Shown: positions 22,966 through 31,105, numbered from the stretch's first letter. The stretch is DNA of 33,410 nt from Limisphaerales bacterium (GCA_003151855.1 PLYV01000094.1:1-33410), one strand, 5' to 3'. Notes: a model not told the origin generated them from the letters alone. Numbers and translations are program-made.

Positions 22966-23240
22966 AACAACAAATACGCATTCAAAATATCGGTGTCCTG
23001 CGGCCTGGAACTCAAACCCAACAAATCCGCCCTGCCGCCGGTGACCCATAGCCCGGCGATATCCAATTCACAATAGCCGGCAGACTCAACCTCTGTCATT
23101 CCGGCCATTTGTTTATGCGAAAGCACCGGCGAAAACACCACCGGAACCTCCGTTCCGGCGTGCTTGATGATGATGATGTATTTCGATCTGACACGTTTTC
23201 TTGCGGACGTAGTCTTTGTCTTTGGTGGCACCGTGTTCAT
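22962..23240 (-). CDS. Small conserved protein of the SKYIII-HAG type, 92 aa
   Basis: I know no function for this family. The core is [20 protein letters not shown], then AGYCELD, GLWVTGG and [10 protein letters not shown] second, related copy forms the N-terminal half of the protein at 26007, and the shared positions (SKYIII.HAG.EVP.VF, AG.CE.D, WV.GG, QD.DILN) show a real protein under constraint. It has no signal peptide or membrane segment; the N-terminus is basic. The start ATG 23240 was chosen because the similarity begins just after it; the open frame to 23375 crosses the terminator hairpin of the PEP-CTERM gene. Its stop overlaps the prepilin start. Confidence 0.75.
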   Translation of the reverse strand: MNTVPPKTKTTSARKRVRSKYIIIIKHAGTEVPVVFSPVLSHKQMAGMTEVESAGYCELDIAGLWVTGGRADLLGLSSRPQDTDILNAYLLL

Positions 23241-23305
23241 TTTGGAATTGCCCAGTTCCTCACATTGAATTCTATAGATTTCAAAACCGTCCACACATAT
23301 ATGAA

Positions 23306-23337
23306 GCGGGGTGCCAGAACCCAAACCGGCACCCCGC
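23306..23337 (-). terminator. Hairpin after the PEP-CTERM gene, probable terminator
   Basis: A perfect 10-base stem (GCGGGGTGCC with GGCACCCCGC) and a 12-base loop, 74 bases after the stop of the PEP-CTERM gene. There is no T run, so termination would be Rho-assisted or the hairpin may serve RNA stability. Confidence 0.55.
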
Positions 23338-23411
23338 CAACCACTTTGCTGAAGCCACCCATGTAACCGCAGCAAAAACCTGCCGACTTTGAGAAATACC
23401 AGACGAGCGGA

Positions 23412-24176
23412 TCAGCTCTTTTTGAAACGGCGATTCATCAGCAAAACACCAAATCCGCCCATGACCGCCAAGGCCATTGAGCTAGGCTCCGGCACGGCCA
23501 CGATTTGGAAACCGTTGATACCGCCCCAACTGGGATTGTTCTCGAAGATTGTTTGGCTGCTGCCGGTCAGACCGGTGAACACGGCATAATCAGCGGTAGG
23601 ATTTCCGCTCGCGGTATCAGTGGTTTGCAGAAACAAGCCGTTAGCTCCATTTACCGAGGCCGGCCCGACTGTGGAAAAACTATAAGTAGTGGCACCGATG
23701 CCAACCGCGCCCGCGCGCCCAGCCACATCAGCGTTGAAATAGACATAAATGTCGTAGGTGCCGTATGAAATGCCGCTAATGGCAATGCTTTCCGCGCCCT
23801 GCACATTGAAGTAGCCATTGAGCAACTCCCGGTTATAACTGCCGTCCGCATCCTGTCCAGGATGACTCCCCAATACACTGTATGCTGACCAATACGCTGA
23901 ACACGTGTAAGACGCTGTCGTTGTCGCCCCCGAATTATCCATCAGATTCGCCACACTGTTGTTCCAATACGGCGTCCCGTTTTGGTAGTAAGAATCATTC
24001 CAATTTGGCGAAAGCACCACGCCTGCCTGATTGGAGTTCGGTCCGCCCGTTGGATTGACAGTCGAGTTATTGTCAATATTCACGCTGATGACGCTTTGCG
24101 CCTGGGTTGCGGCGGCGGCAACGCCAATAAAGCCTGCAATGGAAAGGGTTTTTGCGAACGAGCTGCTAATTTTCAT
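23412..24176 (-). CDS. PEP-CTERM sorted exoprotein
   Basis: 254 aa. The signal peptide MKISSSFAKTLSIAGFIGVA... is followed by an approximately 200-aa domain also found at the start of the Ig/Big protein (GVVLSPNWNDSYY, SYNRELLNGYF, YGTYDIYVYFNAD, DYAVFTGLTGSSQTI, GFQIV). The C-terminus VPEPSSMALAVMGGFGVLLMNRRFKKS is a complete PEP-CTERM signal: the VPEPS motif, a membrane segment and a basic end. Such proteins are processed by exosortase and are linked to extracellular polysaccharide matrix. No exosortase gene lies in the window. The leader before ATG is A/C-rich without Shine-Dalgarno, and a 52-base box shared with the sigma-factor region lies 94-145 bases upstream. Confidence 0.9.
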   Translation of the reverse strand: MKISSSFAKTLSIAGFIGVAAAATQAQSVISVNIDNNSTVNPTGGPNSNQAGVVLSPNWNDSYYQNGTPYWNNSVANLMDNSGATTTASYTCSAYWSAYSVLGSHPGQDADGSYNRELLNGYFNVQGAESIAISGISYGTYDIYVYFNADVAGRAGAVGIGATTYSFSTVGPASVNGANGLFLQTTDTASGNPTADYAVFTGLTGSSQTIFENNPSWGGINGFQIVAVPEPSSMALAVMGGFGVLLMNRRFKKS

Positions 24177-24547
24177 GATGGTTTTTGTTTTGTTATGGCC
24201 GATACGTTTATTTAGCCCATCCAGACGCAACACGACGCAGTTGGCTGCGCGACGACTAGAGTGGCTTACAATAAGTAGTGGCGACCTTCCGATCCAAAAG
24301 AGGAAAAATATTTTGAAGTTTATTCAACGCGCAGCCAACCCAGAGAAAACCCATGAAAAGCCTCAAAACAAAGTTTTTTTCATTTAGAGGGTGTTGCGAA
24401 AGTTTTTACAACAAACTGCCAATTAGACAGATGAGCCAAATATTGCGCGTGGAGGCATCCTGACACGCCCCCAACCGTGGTGACAGCTTCCGCTGAAGCA
24501 CCGTGCATTGTTGGATTGAACGCGATCAGCAAGAACCTTCCGCCCCG
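24177..24547. other. Intergenic region, 371 bases
   Basis: It holds the leader of the PEP-CTERM gene and the conserved 52-base box at 24270-24321. From about 24322 to 24547 I see no gene, strong hairpin or RNA. Confidence 0.6.
24270..24321 (-). promoter_or_regulatory. Conserved 52-base box, copy A
   Basis: By eye 47 of 52 bases match the copy at 32165-32216, with no gap. On the minus strand the core reads TTTTGGATCGGAAGGTCGCC. The two copies have the same orientation relative to a minus-strand gene start (PEP-CTERM here, the anchored helical-repeat gene there). The box may be a promoter or operator; GGAA and GTC are compatible with an ECF-type promoter but the spacing is not established. Confidence 0.55.
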
Positions 24548-25825
24548 TTAAAGTCCCGTTTTTGGGGAAAGCCAGCGGTTTTTTGTCGCGTCGGAAAAAT
24601 CCGTGTCCTTGAGCCATTGTTTTGCGGCAGCGGGATTCCACGCCAGCCACACGACAAAACATTGTTCGACACGCCGCTCGCGTTCGGTGGCATCGGCCAT
24701 TTTCAGCGCAAGCCGCGCGCCGGCACCGGGATCATATTGACAAACGGCTTCGACGTAATTCCCGATCGCACCTTCGCGCAGCGGGCCGGCGGGGAGTTGT
24801 TCAATCCAGTTTGCCGCAGCTTCAGGCGACACCGGCGCGAAGACATTCAAAATCCGCGCGACGCCGCCAACTTGCAACGGTTCCGGGGCTTTGGCAAGCC
24901 ACGACAACGCCGACTGCGGATTCTGCGTGGCCCAACGTTCGAGCGCCGCCAGGACAGCGCGGTCGCTCAATTCGGGCGGCGCGAGTTTCAGCGCGAATTC
25001 AGCGGCGGCGAGCGGATTCACATCCGCCCACGATTCCGCGATGGTTGCCAGCGCAAGTTCCTTGTCCGCCACCGGCAACGTCTCGGCCCATTTGACGGCG
25101 TTGGACGCGTCCACCGCCGCCCAGTCGCCGGCGACATTGATCATGAGGGCGTTCCGGGTGTCGCTGGGCGGAAGATTTTGAACCAGCGAAGAAATTCCGG
25201 CGGGATCCAAATGCACCCAGATGAAATAAATGTTGTGCCGCGCTCCATCCTTGGGAAATCCTTCCGGCAACTCGTTCACCCATTTGAGCACCGCCTTCAC
25301 GTCCTGCCGGGTCCACTCCTCAACCAGCATTTGCACGGTCTCGGTGCGCGCGCGTCCGGGTTTCATCTTCAGGGCGGCAGCGGCGACGGCGTGAATGTCT
25401 TGCTTGGCATAAAATGGAACCACGCCGCGAAATGATTCCACCTTCATCATGCCTTCGGGCATTTCCGAAATATGCGCGAAGGCTGCCGCCGGGGCCAGCT
25501 CCCCCCAGCGCTTGAGCACCGACTCCGTCAGCACCACCCGCTCGCGCAATTCTTTCAGACGACCCGCCGTCTTGACCGCTGCGGGAATTTCAGACACGGA
25601 CAACGTTTTGCCCAGTTCGTCCAGCGCGGCCAGCCGGCCGTCAATTTTCTTTTCGGCGCAGGCCTTTTCCACTCTGGCCGCGAGGCTCAGGGGCGGACTG
25701 TTGGTGTCCGTCCCGGCGGCGGTCGTCAGAAGCAGGACTGGCAGGAGGGTCAGGCAAATGAAACTGCGAGTCACTCGCGAAAGGCCATGCCTTTTGAATT
25801 GGTTGAATCCATTAATACAATTCAT
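24548..25825 (-). CDS. Exported alpha-helical repeat protein
   Basis: 425 aa from ATG 25825. A hydrophobic segment near residues 20-40 (SFICLTLLPVLLLTTAAG) looks like a signal peptide. The rest is a chain of about eight helical repeats of 30-40 residues with the pattern W...P.AA..W...LP (WAAVDASNAVKWAETLP, WADVNPLAAAEFALKL, WATQNPQSALSWLAKAP, NVFAPVSPEAAANWIEQLP). The same pattern occurs in the proteins at 26007 and 31177. Such solenoids bind other proteins; no enzyme motif is visible. The open frame reaches 26074 but the added part has no similarity to anything and overlaps the next gene. Confidence 0.82.
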   Translation of the reverse strand: MNCINGFNQFKRHGLSRVTRSFICLTLLPVLLLTTAAGTDTNSPPLSLAARVEKACAEKKIDGRLAALDELGKTLSVSEIPAAVKTAGRLKELRERVVLTESVLKRWGELAPAAAFAHISEMPEGMMKVESFRGVVPFYAKQDIHAVAAAALKMKPGRARTETVQMLVEEWTRQDVKAVLKWVNELPEGFPKDGARHNIYFIWVHLDPAGISSLVQNLPPSDTRNALMINVAGDWAAVDASNAVKWAETLPVADKELALATIAESWADVNPLAAAEFALKLAPPELSDRAVLAALERWATQNPQSALSWLAKAPEPLQVGGVARILNVFAPVSPEAAANWIEQLPAGPLREGAIGNYVEAVCQYDPGAGARLALKMADATERERRVEQCFVVWLAWNPAAAKQWLKDTDFSDATKNRWLSPKTGL

Positions 25826-26006
25826 AATTCGGATTGAAGTTTTGGAAGGTCGTAGCTTCCGCAGAGGAATACAACCGCGTTCAAAATTTGCCCCAGCCAA
25901 AAAATTTTGGCGGGGTTGATCTGGCGGCGGGCCTTCCGCGCGGACGGCGGCTTGACGTTCGAGAATTCGGACAAGACAGTTGTTTTCACGGGCGACCTGA
26001 AAATGT

Positions 26007-26495
26007 TTACAACCCGGGTTGGGTTCCCGCTGAAACTGCGCTGCCATTCTTAACTTCCTGAATGGCGCGTTCACGCAAGTCGCCGGCCGGAAAAGATTCC
26101 GCCCAGGCCAGCGCCGTCGCCGCGTCGAGCTGCGCCCATTGATACAGCACGCTAATGGCCGCCGCGTTCGGGAATTGTCCCGGCGACATCTGTTCGGAAA
26201 TCAATCGCACCGCGTCGGCTGGACTAGTCTTCGCCTGATGGGTGTTCAAGATGTCAGCATCCTGTAACCTCACGCTCAAGTCCAATGAAGCCGACTTGCC
26301 GCCAACAACCCATTTCCCATCGGCATCAATTTCACAAAAGCCGGCGGCCTTGACTTTTCTCTTTTCCGCCACGTTTGCGTGCAAAAGATAGGATGCGAAC
26401 ACGATCGGAACTTCCATGCCCGCGTGTTCGATGATGATGTATTTCGATTTCACAATCTTCCTTTTGAGATCATCCGGAGATCGTCGCCATATCAT
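26007..26495 (-). CDS. Chimeric protein: SKYIII-HAG domain joined to a helical-repeat C-terminus
   Basis: 162 aa. Residues 1 to about 88 match the small protein at 22962 (VKSKYIIIEHAGMEVPIVF, AGFCEIDADGKWVVGG, RLQDADILN). From about residue 91 it matches the end of the protein at 31177 (PADAVRLISEQMSPG, YQWAQ, ATALAWAESFPAGDLRERAI, QEVKN). The join falls exactly where the small protein ends in its stand-alone copy. It thus looks like a fusion made by deletion or recombination between a SKYIII gene and the tail of a helical-repeat gene. It may be functional or a remnant that happens to stay open; it precedes the helical-repeat gene at 24548 by 181 bases, which show no gene. Confidence 0.65.
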   Translation of the reverse strand: MIWRRSPDDLKRKIVKSKYIIIEHAGMEVPIVFASYLLHANVAEKRKVKAAGFCEIDADGKWVVGGKSASLDLSVRLQDADILNTHQAKTSPADAVRLISEQMSPGQFPNAAAISVLYQWAQLDAATALAWAESFPAGDLRERAIQEVKNGSAVSAGTQPGL

Positions 26496-26590
26496 TTATA
26501 GGCATCGGGCATTTCAAATTTCATGAGTTTCCATGCCTGATTTTTCCCTCTTCATCTTTGCTTTGAGTCTCAGTTGTGGCGGAGAGGTGC

Positions 26591-26620
26591 GCGCGGCAAC
26601 GGAAGATCCCGTTGCCGCGC
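26591..26620 (-). terminator. Hairpin after the first ricin-domain gene
   Basis: A perfect 12-base stem (GCGCGGCAACGG with CCGTTGCCGCGC) and a 6-base loop, 24 bases after the stop at 26645. No T run follows on the minus strand. The same core GCGGCAACGG recurs in the hairpin at 29832-29866. Confidence 0.6.
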
Positions 26621-26644
26621 TGGGTTTAGTCTGTTGCTCTTAAC

Positions 26645-28546
26645 TCAAGGTGCTTGCAGCGACCACTGTTGGTTGTTCCCACCCGTCCATTGCCAGAGTT
26701 GAACGACCGCGCCGTCAGCCGTCGAGACGCCGTTCACGTCCAGGCACGAGCCGGTCGCACTGTTCGGCGTGATCCGGTAGTATCCACTGTCGGTTCCAGA
26801 GAACGTGAAGGTCTGATTGGCACCGCCATTGTAGTCCCACAACTCCACCTTGCTTCCATTGGCTGTCTGATAGTTGTAGACGTCCAAGGCCTTGCCGCTC
26901 TGCACGCCGATGATTTTATAGTTGCCGCTGCCCAGACCGGTCACGGTCCACTTCTGGTTGGCCCCGCCGCCATAGCTCCACTGGATGATCTGCGTGCCAT
27001 TTGCGGTCCCGTTGTTGTAGGCATCCAGCGCCTTGCCGCTATGGCGGGCAATGAGCTTATAAGTGCCGTTCGCAATGGTTCCGCCGCCACCACCACTGCC
27101 GCAGGTGCCGCCGACGCTGTTGAAGCCAGACCACGAATAGGTCTTCCCGGAAACCGTTATGTTGCCGGATGAACCCAGGCCATAAGCCGAGAGATTGTTC
27201 CCTTGTGTGGCGGTCTGCCCATTGACCTTTTCCAGCGTGCCACTCAGCGTGAAGGTGAGGGTGTTGTAACCACCGTTGCCGTTGATAGTCCCGCCGATCG
27301 TTGGCGCCCCGTTAATACTGACCGTGTCATTGCCTGTGCTCAGCCAGATATTTCCCTGGGGGATATCGCCGGAATCAGTGAAATTGCAGTTGCCATTCCA
27401 GTGTGAAAGATCGACACCCAACGGCGCATTCAGAGTGCCGCTGTTGTTGACGGTCAGCGTGCCGGCGGTGCCGGTAGAGCCGTGGAACGCCATCAGGGCG
27501 GAACCATTGTTGTGGGTGATCGTGCCTGAATTACTGACGTTGCAGGCGTCACCCGCGTTATCCGTTTCCACACCGGCACCCCAGCCGCCACTGCTGCCCG
27601 CAGTGACGTTAATGGTGCCCGTATTGTTGAAGTTAAGGGTGCCGCGAGAATTAGCGGCGTAAATCCCTTTGGCCGTAGTCCCGGAGGCAGAGACATAGCC
27701 GTAATTATTGAGGGTGCAGGCACCGCCGCCGGCGAACAGCATGATGCCGATGCCATACGAGCCGGCACTGGCAGTGGCCGAGCCAGAGTTCTCGCAGTAG
27801 ATCGGCGCCCCTGAAGCGCCGTCAAACGAGTAACAATCCAAGGCCGCAGCGTATTGGGACGCGGAGGCCGAGGCCGTTCCCCGGTTATACAAATTAACCG
27901 GGCCATAATAGTCGGAGCAATTGATGCCTCCGGCATAGTAGTTGGCGGTGGCACTGGCAGTGCAGCCGGAATTATTGTTCACCGTCGCCCCGCCATAGAG
28001 GCTATATTGATAAATACCCGCTGACGCCCCGTCATGGTTCTGCACCTGTCCATCGCATGTGCCGTTGTTGTTGATCGTGAGGTTGAGGCCACCGGAACTC
28101 CCGTAGAACGAACAGGCTAACAAGCCCGCCGCATAACACACGCCGCTGCCCGAAGCAATTCCCTGCTGCGTGCCGCTGAGGTTAATAGTCGCTGAGTTGC
28201 CGCCCCAATATAGCGCGCCAACACTAAAATAGTCGGTGCCCGACATGGCGTTACCGCCAACGTAGGTGTCCCAACCGAATGTTGCGCTCGAGTTCGGCAA
28301 CGAGCCGGACGAGTAGGCGCTCCCCGAACTGGAGAAGGTTCCGTTACCGGTCCACAGGGTGCCGCCGTAGAAATGTCCGGAGCAATTATTCCACGAACCG
28401 GGCGCGTCGGAAAAGCTGGCGTCCGCCCGTTGCAGACCCAGCGAAAGAACCGCCAAGCCGATGAACGCGCCCATGCCGGTTATCCCGCCGTGTGAGCCAA
28501 GCCAGCGTTTCTGGCGGAGGGGTTGGTTTGATTTTGGTGTTTTCAT
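26645..28546 (-). CDS. Secreted repeat-rich (beta-helix-like) protein with C-terminal ricin-type trefoil
   Basis: 633 aa from ATG 28546, with an extended signal region (GITGMGAFIGLAVLSLGLQ). The middle, about residues 80-440, is rich in Gly, Ser, Asn and Ala and repeats a pattern such as LNNYGYVSASGTTAKGIYAAN, LNFNNTGTINVTAG, CNVSNSGTITHNNG, TLTVNNSGTL, typical of parallel beta-helices of surface proteins. A poly-Gly linker leads to a ricin/CBM13 beta-trefoil of about 140 residues with three subrepeats (NGTYKLIARHSG..., SGNYKIIGVQSG..., SGYYRITPNSAT...), each ending in a Q-x-W/F-like strand. No catalytic motif is visible. It probably binds glycans, but could be a lyase with an unusual helix. 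An extension to 28687 would cross the terminator of the next gene. Confidence 0.8.
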   Translation of the reverse strand: MKTPKSNQPLRQKRWLGSHGGITGMGAFIGLAVLSLGLQRADASFSDAPGSWNNCSGHFYGGTLWTGNGTFSSSGSAYSSGSLPNSSATFGWDTYVGGNAMSGTDYFSVGALYWGGNSATINLSGTQQGIASGSGVCYAAGLLACSFYGSSGGLNLTINNNGTCDGQVQNHDGASAGIYQYSLYGGATVNNNSGCTASATANYYAGGINCSDYYGPVNLYNRGTASASASQYAAALDCYSFDGASGAPIYCENSGSATASAGSYGIGIMLFAGGGACTLNNYGYVSASGTTAKGIYAANSRGTLNFNNTGTINVTAGSSGGWGAGVETDNAGDACNVSNSGTITHNNGSALMAFHGSTGTAGTLTVNNSGTLNAPLGVDLSHWNGNCNFTDSGDIPQGNIWLSTGNDTVSINGAPTIGGTINGNGGYNTLTFTLSGTLEKVNGQTATQGNNLSAYGLGSSGNITVSGKTYSWSGFNSVGGTCGSGGGGGTIANGTYKLIARHSGKALDAYNNGTANGTQIIQWSYGGGANQKWTVTGLGSGNYKIIGVQSGKALDVYNYQTANGSKVELWDYNGGANQTFTFSGTDSGYYRITPNSATGSCLDVNGVSTADGAVVQLWQWTGGNNQQWSLQAP

Positions 28547-28593
28547 TTGGTTTTTGCGCTGCTTTCTTTTTTGCTTTTGCGAGCGCTCAGAAG

Positions 28594-28619
28594 CGGGGCA
28601 GACCCGAAGGTCTGCCCCG
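28594..28619 (-). terminator. UUCG-loop terminator after the first GH12-like gene
   Basis: On the minus strand CGGGGCAGACC pairs perfectly with GGTCTGCCCCG across the loop TTCG, a very stable tetraloop. It lies 23 bases after the stop at 28642. No long T run follows. Confidence 0.7.
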
Positions 28620-28641
28620 ATAGTAACACTCGTTTTTAGGT

Positions 28642-29778
28642 TCAAGGCGCTTGGAAGGACCATTGCTGGTTGTTGCCGCCCGTCCATTGCCAGAGTTGAA
28701 CGACCGCACCGTCAGCCGTCGAGTAGCCGTTCACGTCCAGGCACGAGCCGGTCGCGCTGTTCGGCGTGATCCGATAGTTACCGCTGTCGGTTCCAGAGAA
28801 CTTGAAGGTCTGGTTGGAGCCGCCAGAGTAATCCCACAGTTGGACCTTCGTGCCGTTGCCAGTGCCCCAGTTGTTGATGTCAATGGCCTTGCCGCTATGC
28901 ACGCCGATGATCTTGTAATTACCACCTCCGGTGTCGGTCACCGTCCACTTCTGATTGGCCCCGCTAGTGTAGCTCCATTGCTGGATTTGCGTGCCGTTGG
29001 CGGTGCCGTATCCATTGGCATCCATCGCCTTGCCGCTGTGCCGGGCGATGAGTTTGTAGGTGCCGTTGCCTAGGCCCGAGCTGTTCTGACCCCAGTTCGC
29101 CGAGAATGAGTTAACGGTGAACTGCTGCCAGCCGCTGGTGTATGTTACTTCAACGCCAAAGCACAAGTGATGCAGCGTGCTATTGTGCAATAATCCCCTG
29201 TTGGAAGCCCAAATAAAATACGCCATGATATCCTCGGAACCGCTGGACTGCTGGTTGGCAGGGGTGAAGATAAGGACGTTATTGGCACCGTTGTTTGCCT
29301 GTGAAACGGATTTGATAAGTTTGCCGCCAATAGTAACGTTGGCAGATATCTCAGTGCCCCACCCATGGTTTCCTCCATCATCAAACCACCCCTCCTGAAT
29401 CATCAGCTCGTCTTGATTGTTGGCAGTCCATACGTCGTAAAAGAAGCTCCACCAAGGATTATTGGGGGCGCTAAAGTTGAAGCTGGAATTGCAGTAATAG
29501 CTGCTGCTAATAGGAACGTCCACGTCCGATTGCGTGCTGGCGTAATTTTTTGTGCCGCCGCCCGTCCAGCTTCCAGCGCAGGCAAAGTTGCCGGCATTGT
29601 TGGCGTAAAGTTCGGCGTAGGAACTCGATCCCCACTCATCCGCGTAAACCGTCCAGTTGCCGAAGTTAAAGGTGGCCCATTGGCCTGAAGCGGTGTAGTT
29701 CCAAGCATGGGCGCTGGTCACGAAGCCGACGACCAAGGCCGCCAGAACTGACAATTTCATATTTAGTTTCACAAACAT
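28642..29778 (-). CDS. Secreted GH12-like glucanase with ricin-type trefoil
   Basis: 378 aa from ATG 29778; ATG 29760, directly before the signal peptide MKLSVLAALVVGFVTSAHA, is an alternative. The first ~230 residues fit the GH12 jelly roll: an N-terminal strand with ADEWG, SWTGGGTKNYAS (compare W-G-G-x-x-V-K-x-Y), YDVWTANNQDELMIQ with candidate nucleophile Glu124, and LCFGVEVTYTSG with candidate acid/base Glu210. GH12 enzymes cut beta-1,4-glucan backbones, including xyloglucan. From about 236 a ricin/CBM13 trefoil follows with three subrepeats (NGTYKLIARHSGKAMD ...). The motif match is distant, so substrate and even activity are open. Confidence 0.72.
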   Translation of the reverse strand: MFVKLNMKLSVLAALVVGFVTSAHAWNYTASGQWATFNFGNWTVYADEWGSSSYAELYANNAGNFACAGSWTGGGTKNYASTQSDVDVPISSSYYCNSSFNFSAPNNPWWSFFYDVWTANNQDELMIQEGWFDDGGNHGWGTEISANVTIGGKLIKSVSQANNGANNVLIFTPANQQSSGSEDIMAYFIWASNRGLLHNSTLHHLCFGVEVTYTSGWQQFTVNSFSANWGQNSSGLGNGTYKLIARHSGKAMDANGYGTANGTQIQQWSYTSGANQKWTVTDTGGGNYKIIGVHSGKAIDINNWGTGNGTKVQLWDYSGGSNQTFKFSGTDSGNYRITPNSATGSCLDVNGYSTADGAVVQLWQWTGGNNQQWSFQAP

Positions 29779-29831
29779 ATTCTTTTGGGTTTTTTTGTTG
29801 GTTTCAGTTGCATTGAGGGCACTTTTTCAGA

Positions 29832-29866
29832 AAGTGCGGCAACGGAAAAACTCCGCTGCCGCACTT
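29832..29866 (-). terminator. Hairpin after the second GH12-like gene
   Basis: AAGTGCGGCA pairs with TGCCGCACTT, prolonged by ACGG/CCG-type pairs around an A-rich loop. It stands 22 bases after the stop at 29888. It shares GCGGCAACGG with the hairpin at 26591. Confidence 0.65.
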
Positions 29867-29887
29867 ATAGTCAGGGGACAATTTGCA

Positions 29888-31105
29888 TTAGGGTGCCTGA
29901 AACGACCACTGCTGATTGTTGCCGCCCGTCCATTGCCAGAGTTGGACTTTCGCGCCACCCGCCGTGGAGACCCCATCCACGTCCAGGCATGACCCGGTCG
30001 CGCAATTCGGCGTGATCCGGTAGTTACCGCTGTCGGTCGCGGTGAACTTGAATTGCTGACTGGAGCCATTCCAGTAATCCCAGAGCTGCACCTTGGTTCC
30101 ATTTGCAGATGCTAATGCGTTTATATCTACAGATTTTCCGCTCTGCACGCCGATGATCTTAGAATACCCGCTGCCAGTGTCAGTCACAGTCCACTTTTGA
30201 CCGGCACCACCCCAGTAAGTCCATTGCTGAATTTGCGTGCCGTTGCCGGTTCCTTGACTATAGGCATCCATCGCCAGGCCACTATGGCGGGCAATGAGTT
30301 TATAGGTGCCATTGGAGGGACCGCTGCTGCTGCTGCCGGTGCTGGCATCAATCCAGCCGTTGATGTAACACCAGCCATTGCCTTGAACCACCTCGAAGCC
30401 GGCCTCCACAACATCCAGATACATGCCGATGTTGAAACGACCGTCGCCGCTCCGGTTGTTATGCAGCCATTGGTAGAACGTCTTCAAGTCAATGTTCATG
30501 TTGCCACTGGTGGGCAGGCTGTTTACCGGCCAGACCACCGAGCCGTCGGGAACAAACGTATAAACATAGTAACCGGCGGAACTGTTATAGCCTTCCCAGA
30601 TGTCCCAGGACGTATTGTTGGCATACAGGACGTTGTAGCCGGTGCAGTTGCCGATCGGAAAGGAATTGTGTCCGGCCCAAACCATGACTTCCACTTGGGG
30701 CGAGGACTTGGCGTTGTCCCAGCGCAGGAAAGTGTCATAGGCGAAATCCCCCTGCATGCCGGATCCGCCGGAATTATAGGAGAATTGGCAGGGAATGCTG
30801 CCCAGTTGCGATACTTGCGCCGGGAACAGGTTGTCACCGGTCGGACTCCAGCCATAATGCCAGCCGCGACAAATCGCGGGGTAACCATAGAGATTTGCGC
30901 TGCCGAAGTTGAACCCAATGCTCTCCTCGGGATAGCTGCCGGTGCCGAAAGAAGCGCCGATGCTGTTGTTGGGGTCGTTGAAGTTATTATTCCAGGCCCA
31001 GCACGGGCCGTAGGTTTTATAGGCTCCGGCCTGGACCGTGCAGGCAAACCCGGCCAGCAAAAGCATGGTCGCCGCCGGTTTGATGAATTTGTTTCTTATG
31101 CTCAT
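29888..31105 (-). CDS. Secreted GH12-like glucanase with ricin-type trefoil
   Basis: 405 aa with a signal peptide (residues 1-26, AATMLLLAGFACTVQA). The catalytic part shows YDTFLRWDN, QVEVMVWAG with candidate nucleophile Glu139, and MYLDVVEAGFEVVQGNGW with candidate acid/base Glu238; the latter, G-F-E-x-x-x-G, is a classic GH12 signature. The ricin/CBM13 trefoil begins near 265 (NGTYKLIARHSGLAMD). It is a diverged paralogue of the gene downstream: the catalytic parts differ much, the trefoils are nearly the same. Predicted to cut beta-1,4-glucan or xyloglucan outside the cell. Confidence 0.78.
   Translation of the reverse strand: MSIRNKFIKPAATMLLLAGFACTVQAGAYKTYGPCWAWNNNFNDPNNSIGASFGTGSYPEESIGFNFGSANLYGYPAICRGWHYGWSPTGDNLFPAQVSQLGSIPCQFSYNSGGSGMQGDFAYDTFLRWDNAKSSPQVEVMVWAGHNSFPIGNCTGYNVLYANNTSWDIWEGYNSSAGYYVYTFVPDGSVVWPVNSLPTSGNMNIDLKTFYQWLHNNRSGDGRFNIGMYLDVVEAGFEVVQGNGWCYINGWIDASTGSSSSGPSNGTYKLIARHSGLAMDAYSQGTGNGTQIQQWTYWGGAGQKWTVTDTGSGYSKIIGVQSGKSVDINALASANGTKVQLWDYWNGSSQQFKFTATDSGNYRITPNCATGSCLDVDGVSTAGGAKVQLWQWTGGNNQQWSFQAP

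Noticed and set aside
25826-26006. Possible gene remnant between the helical-repeat genes (plus-strand stretch LTFENSDKTVVFTGDLK)
   Set aside because: Too short and without family match or flanking frame; recorded only as a curiosity.
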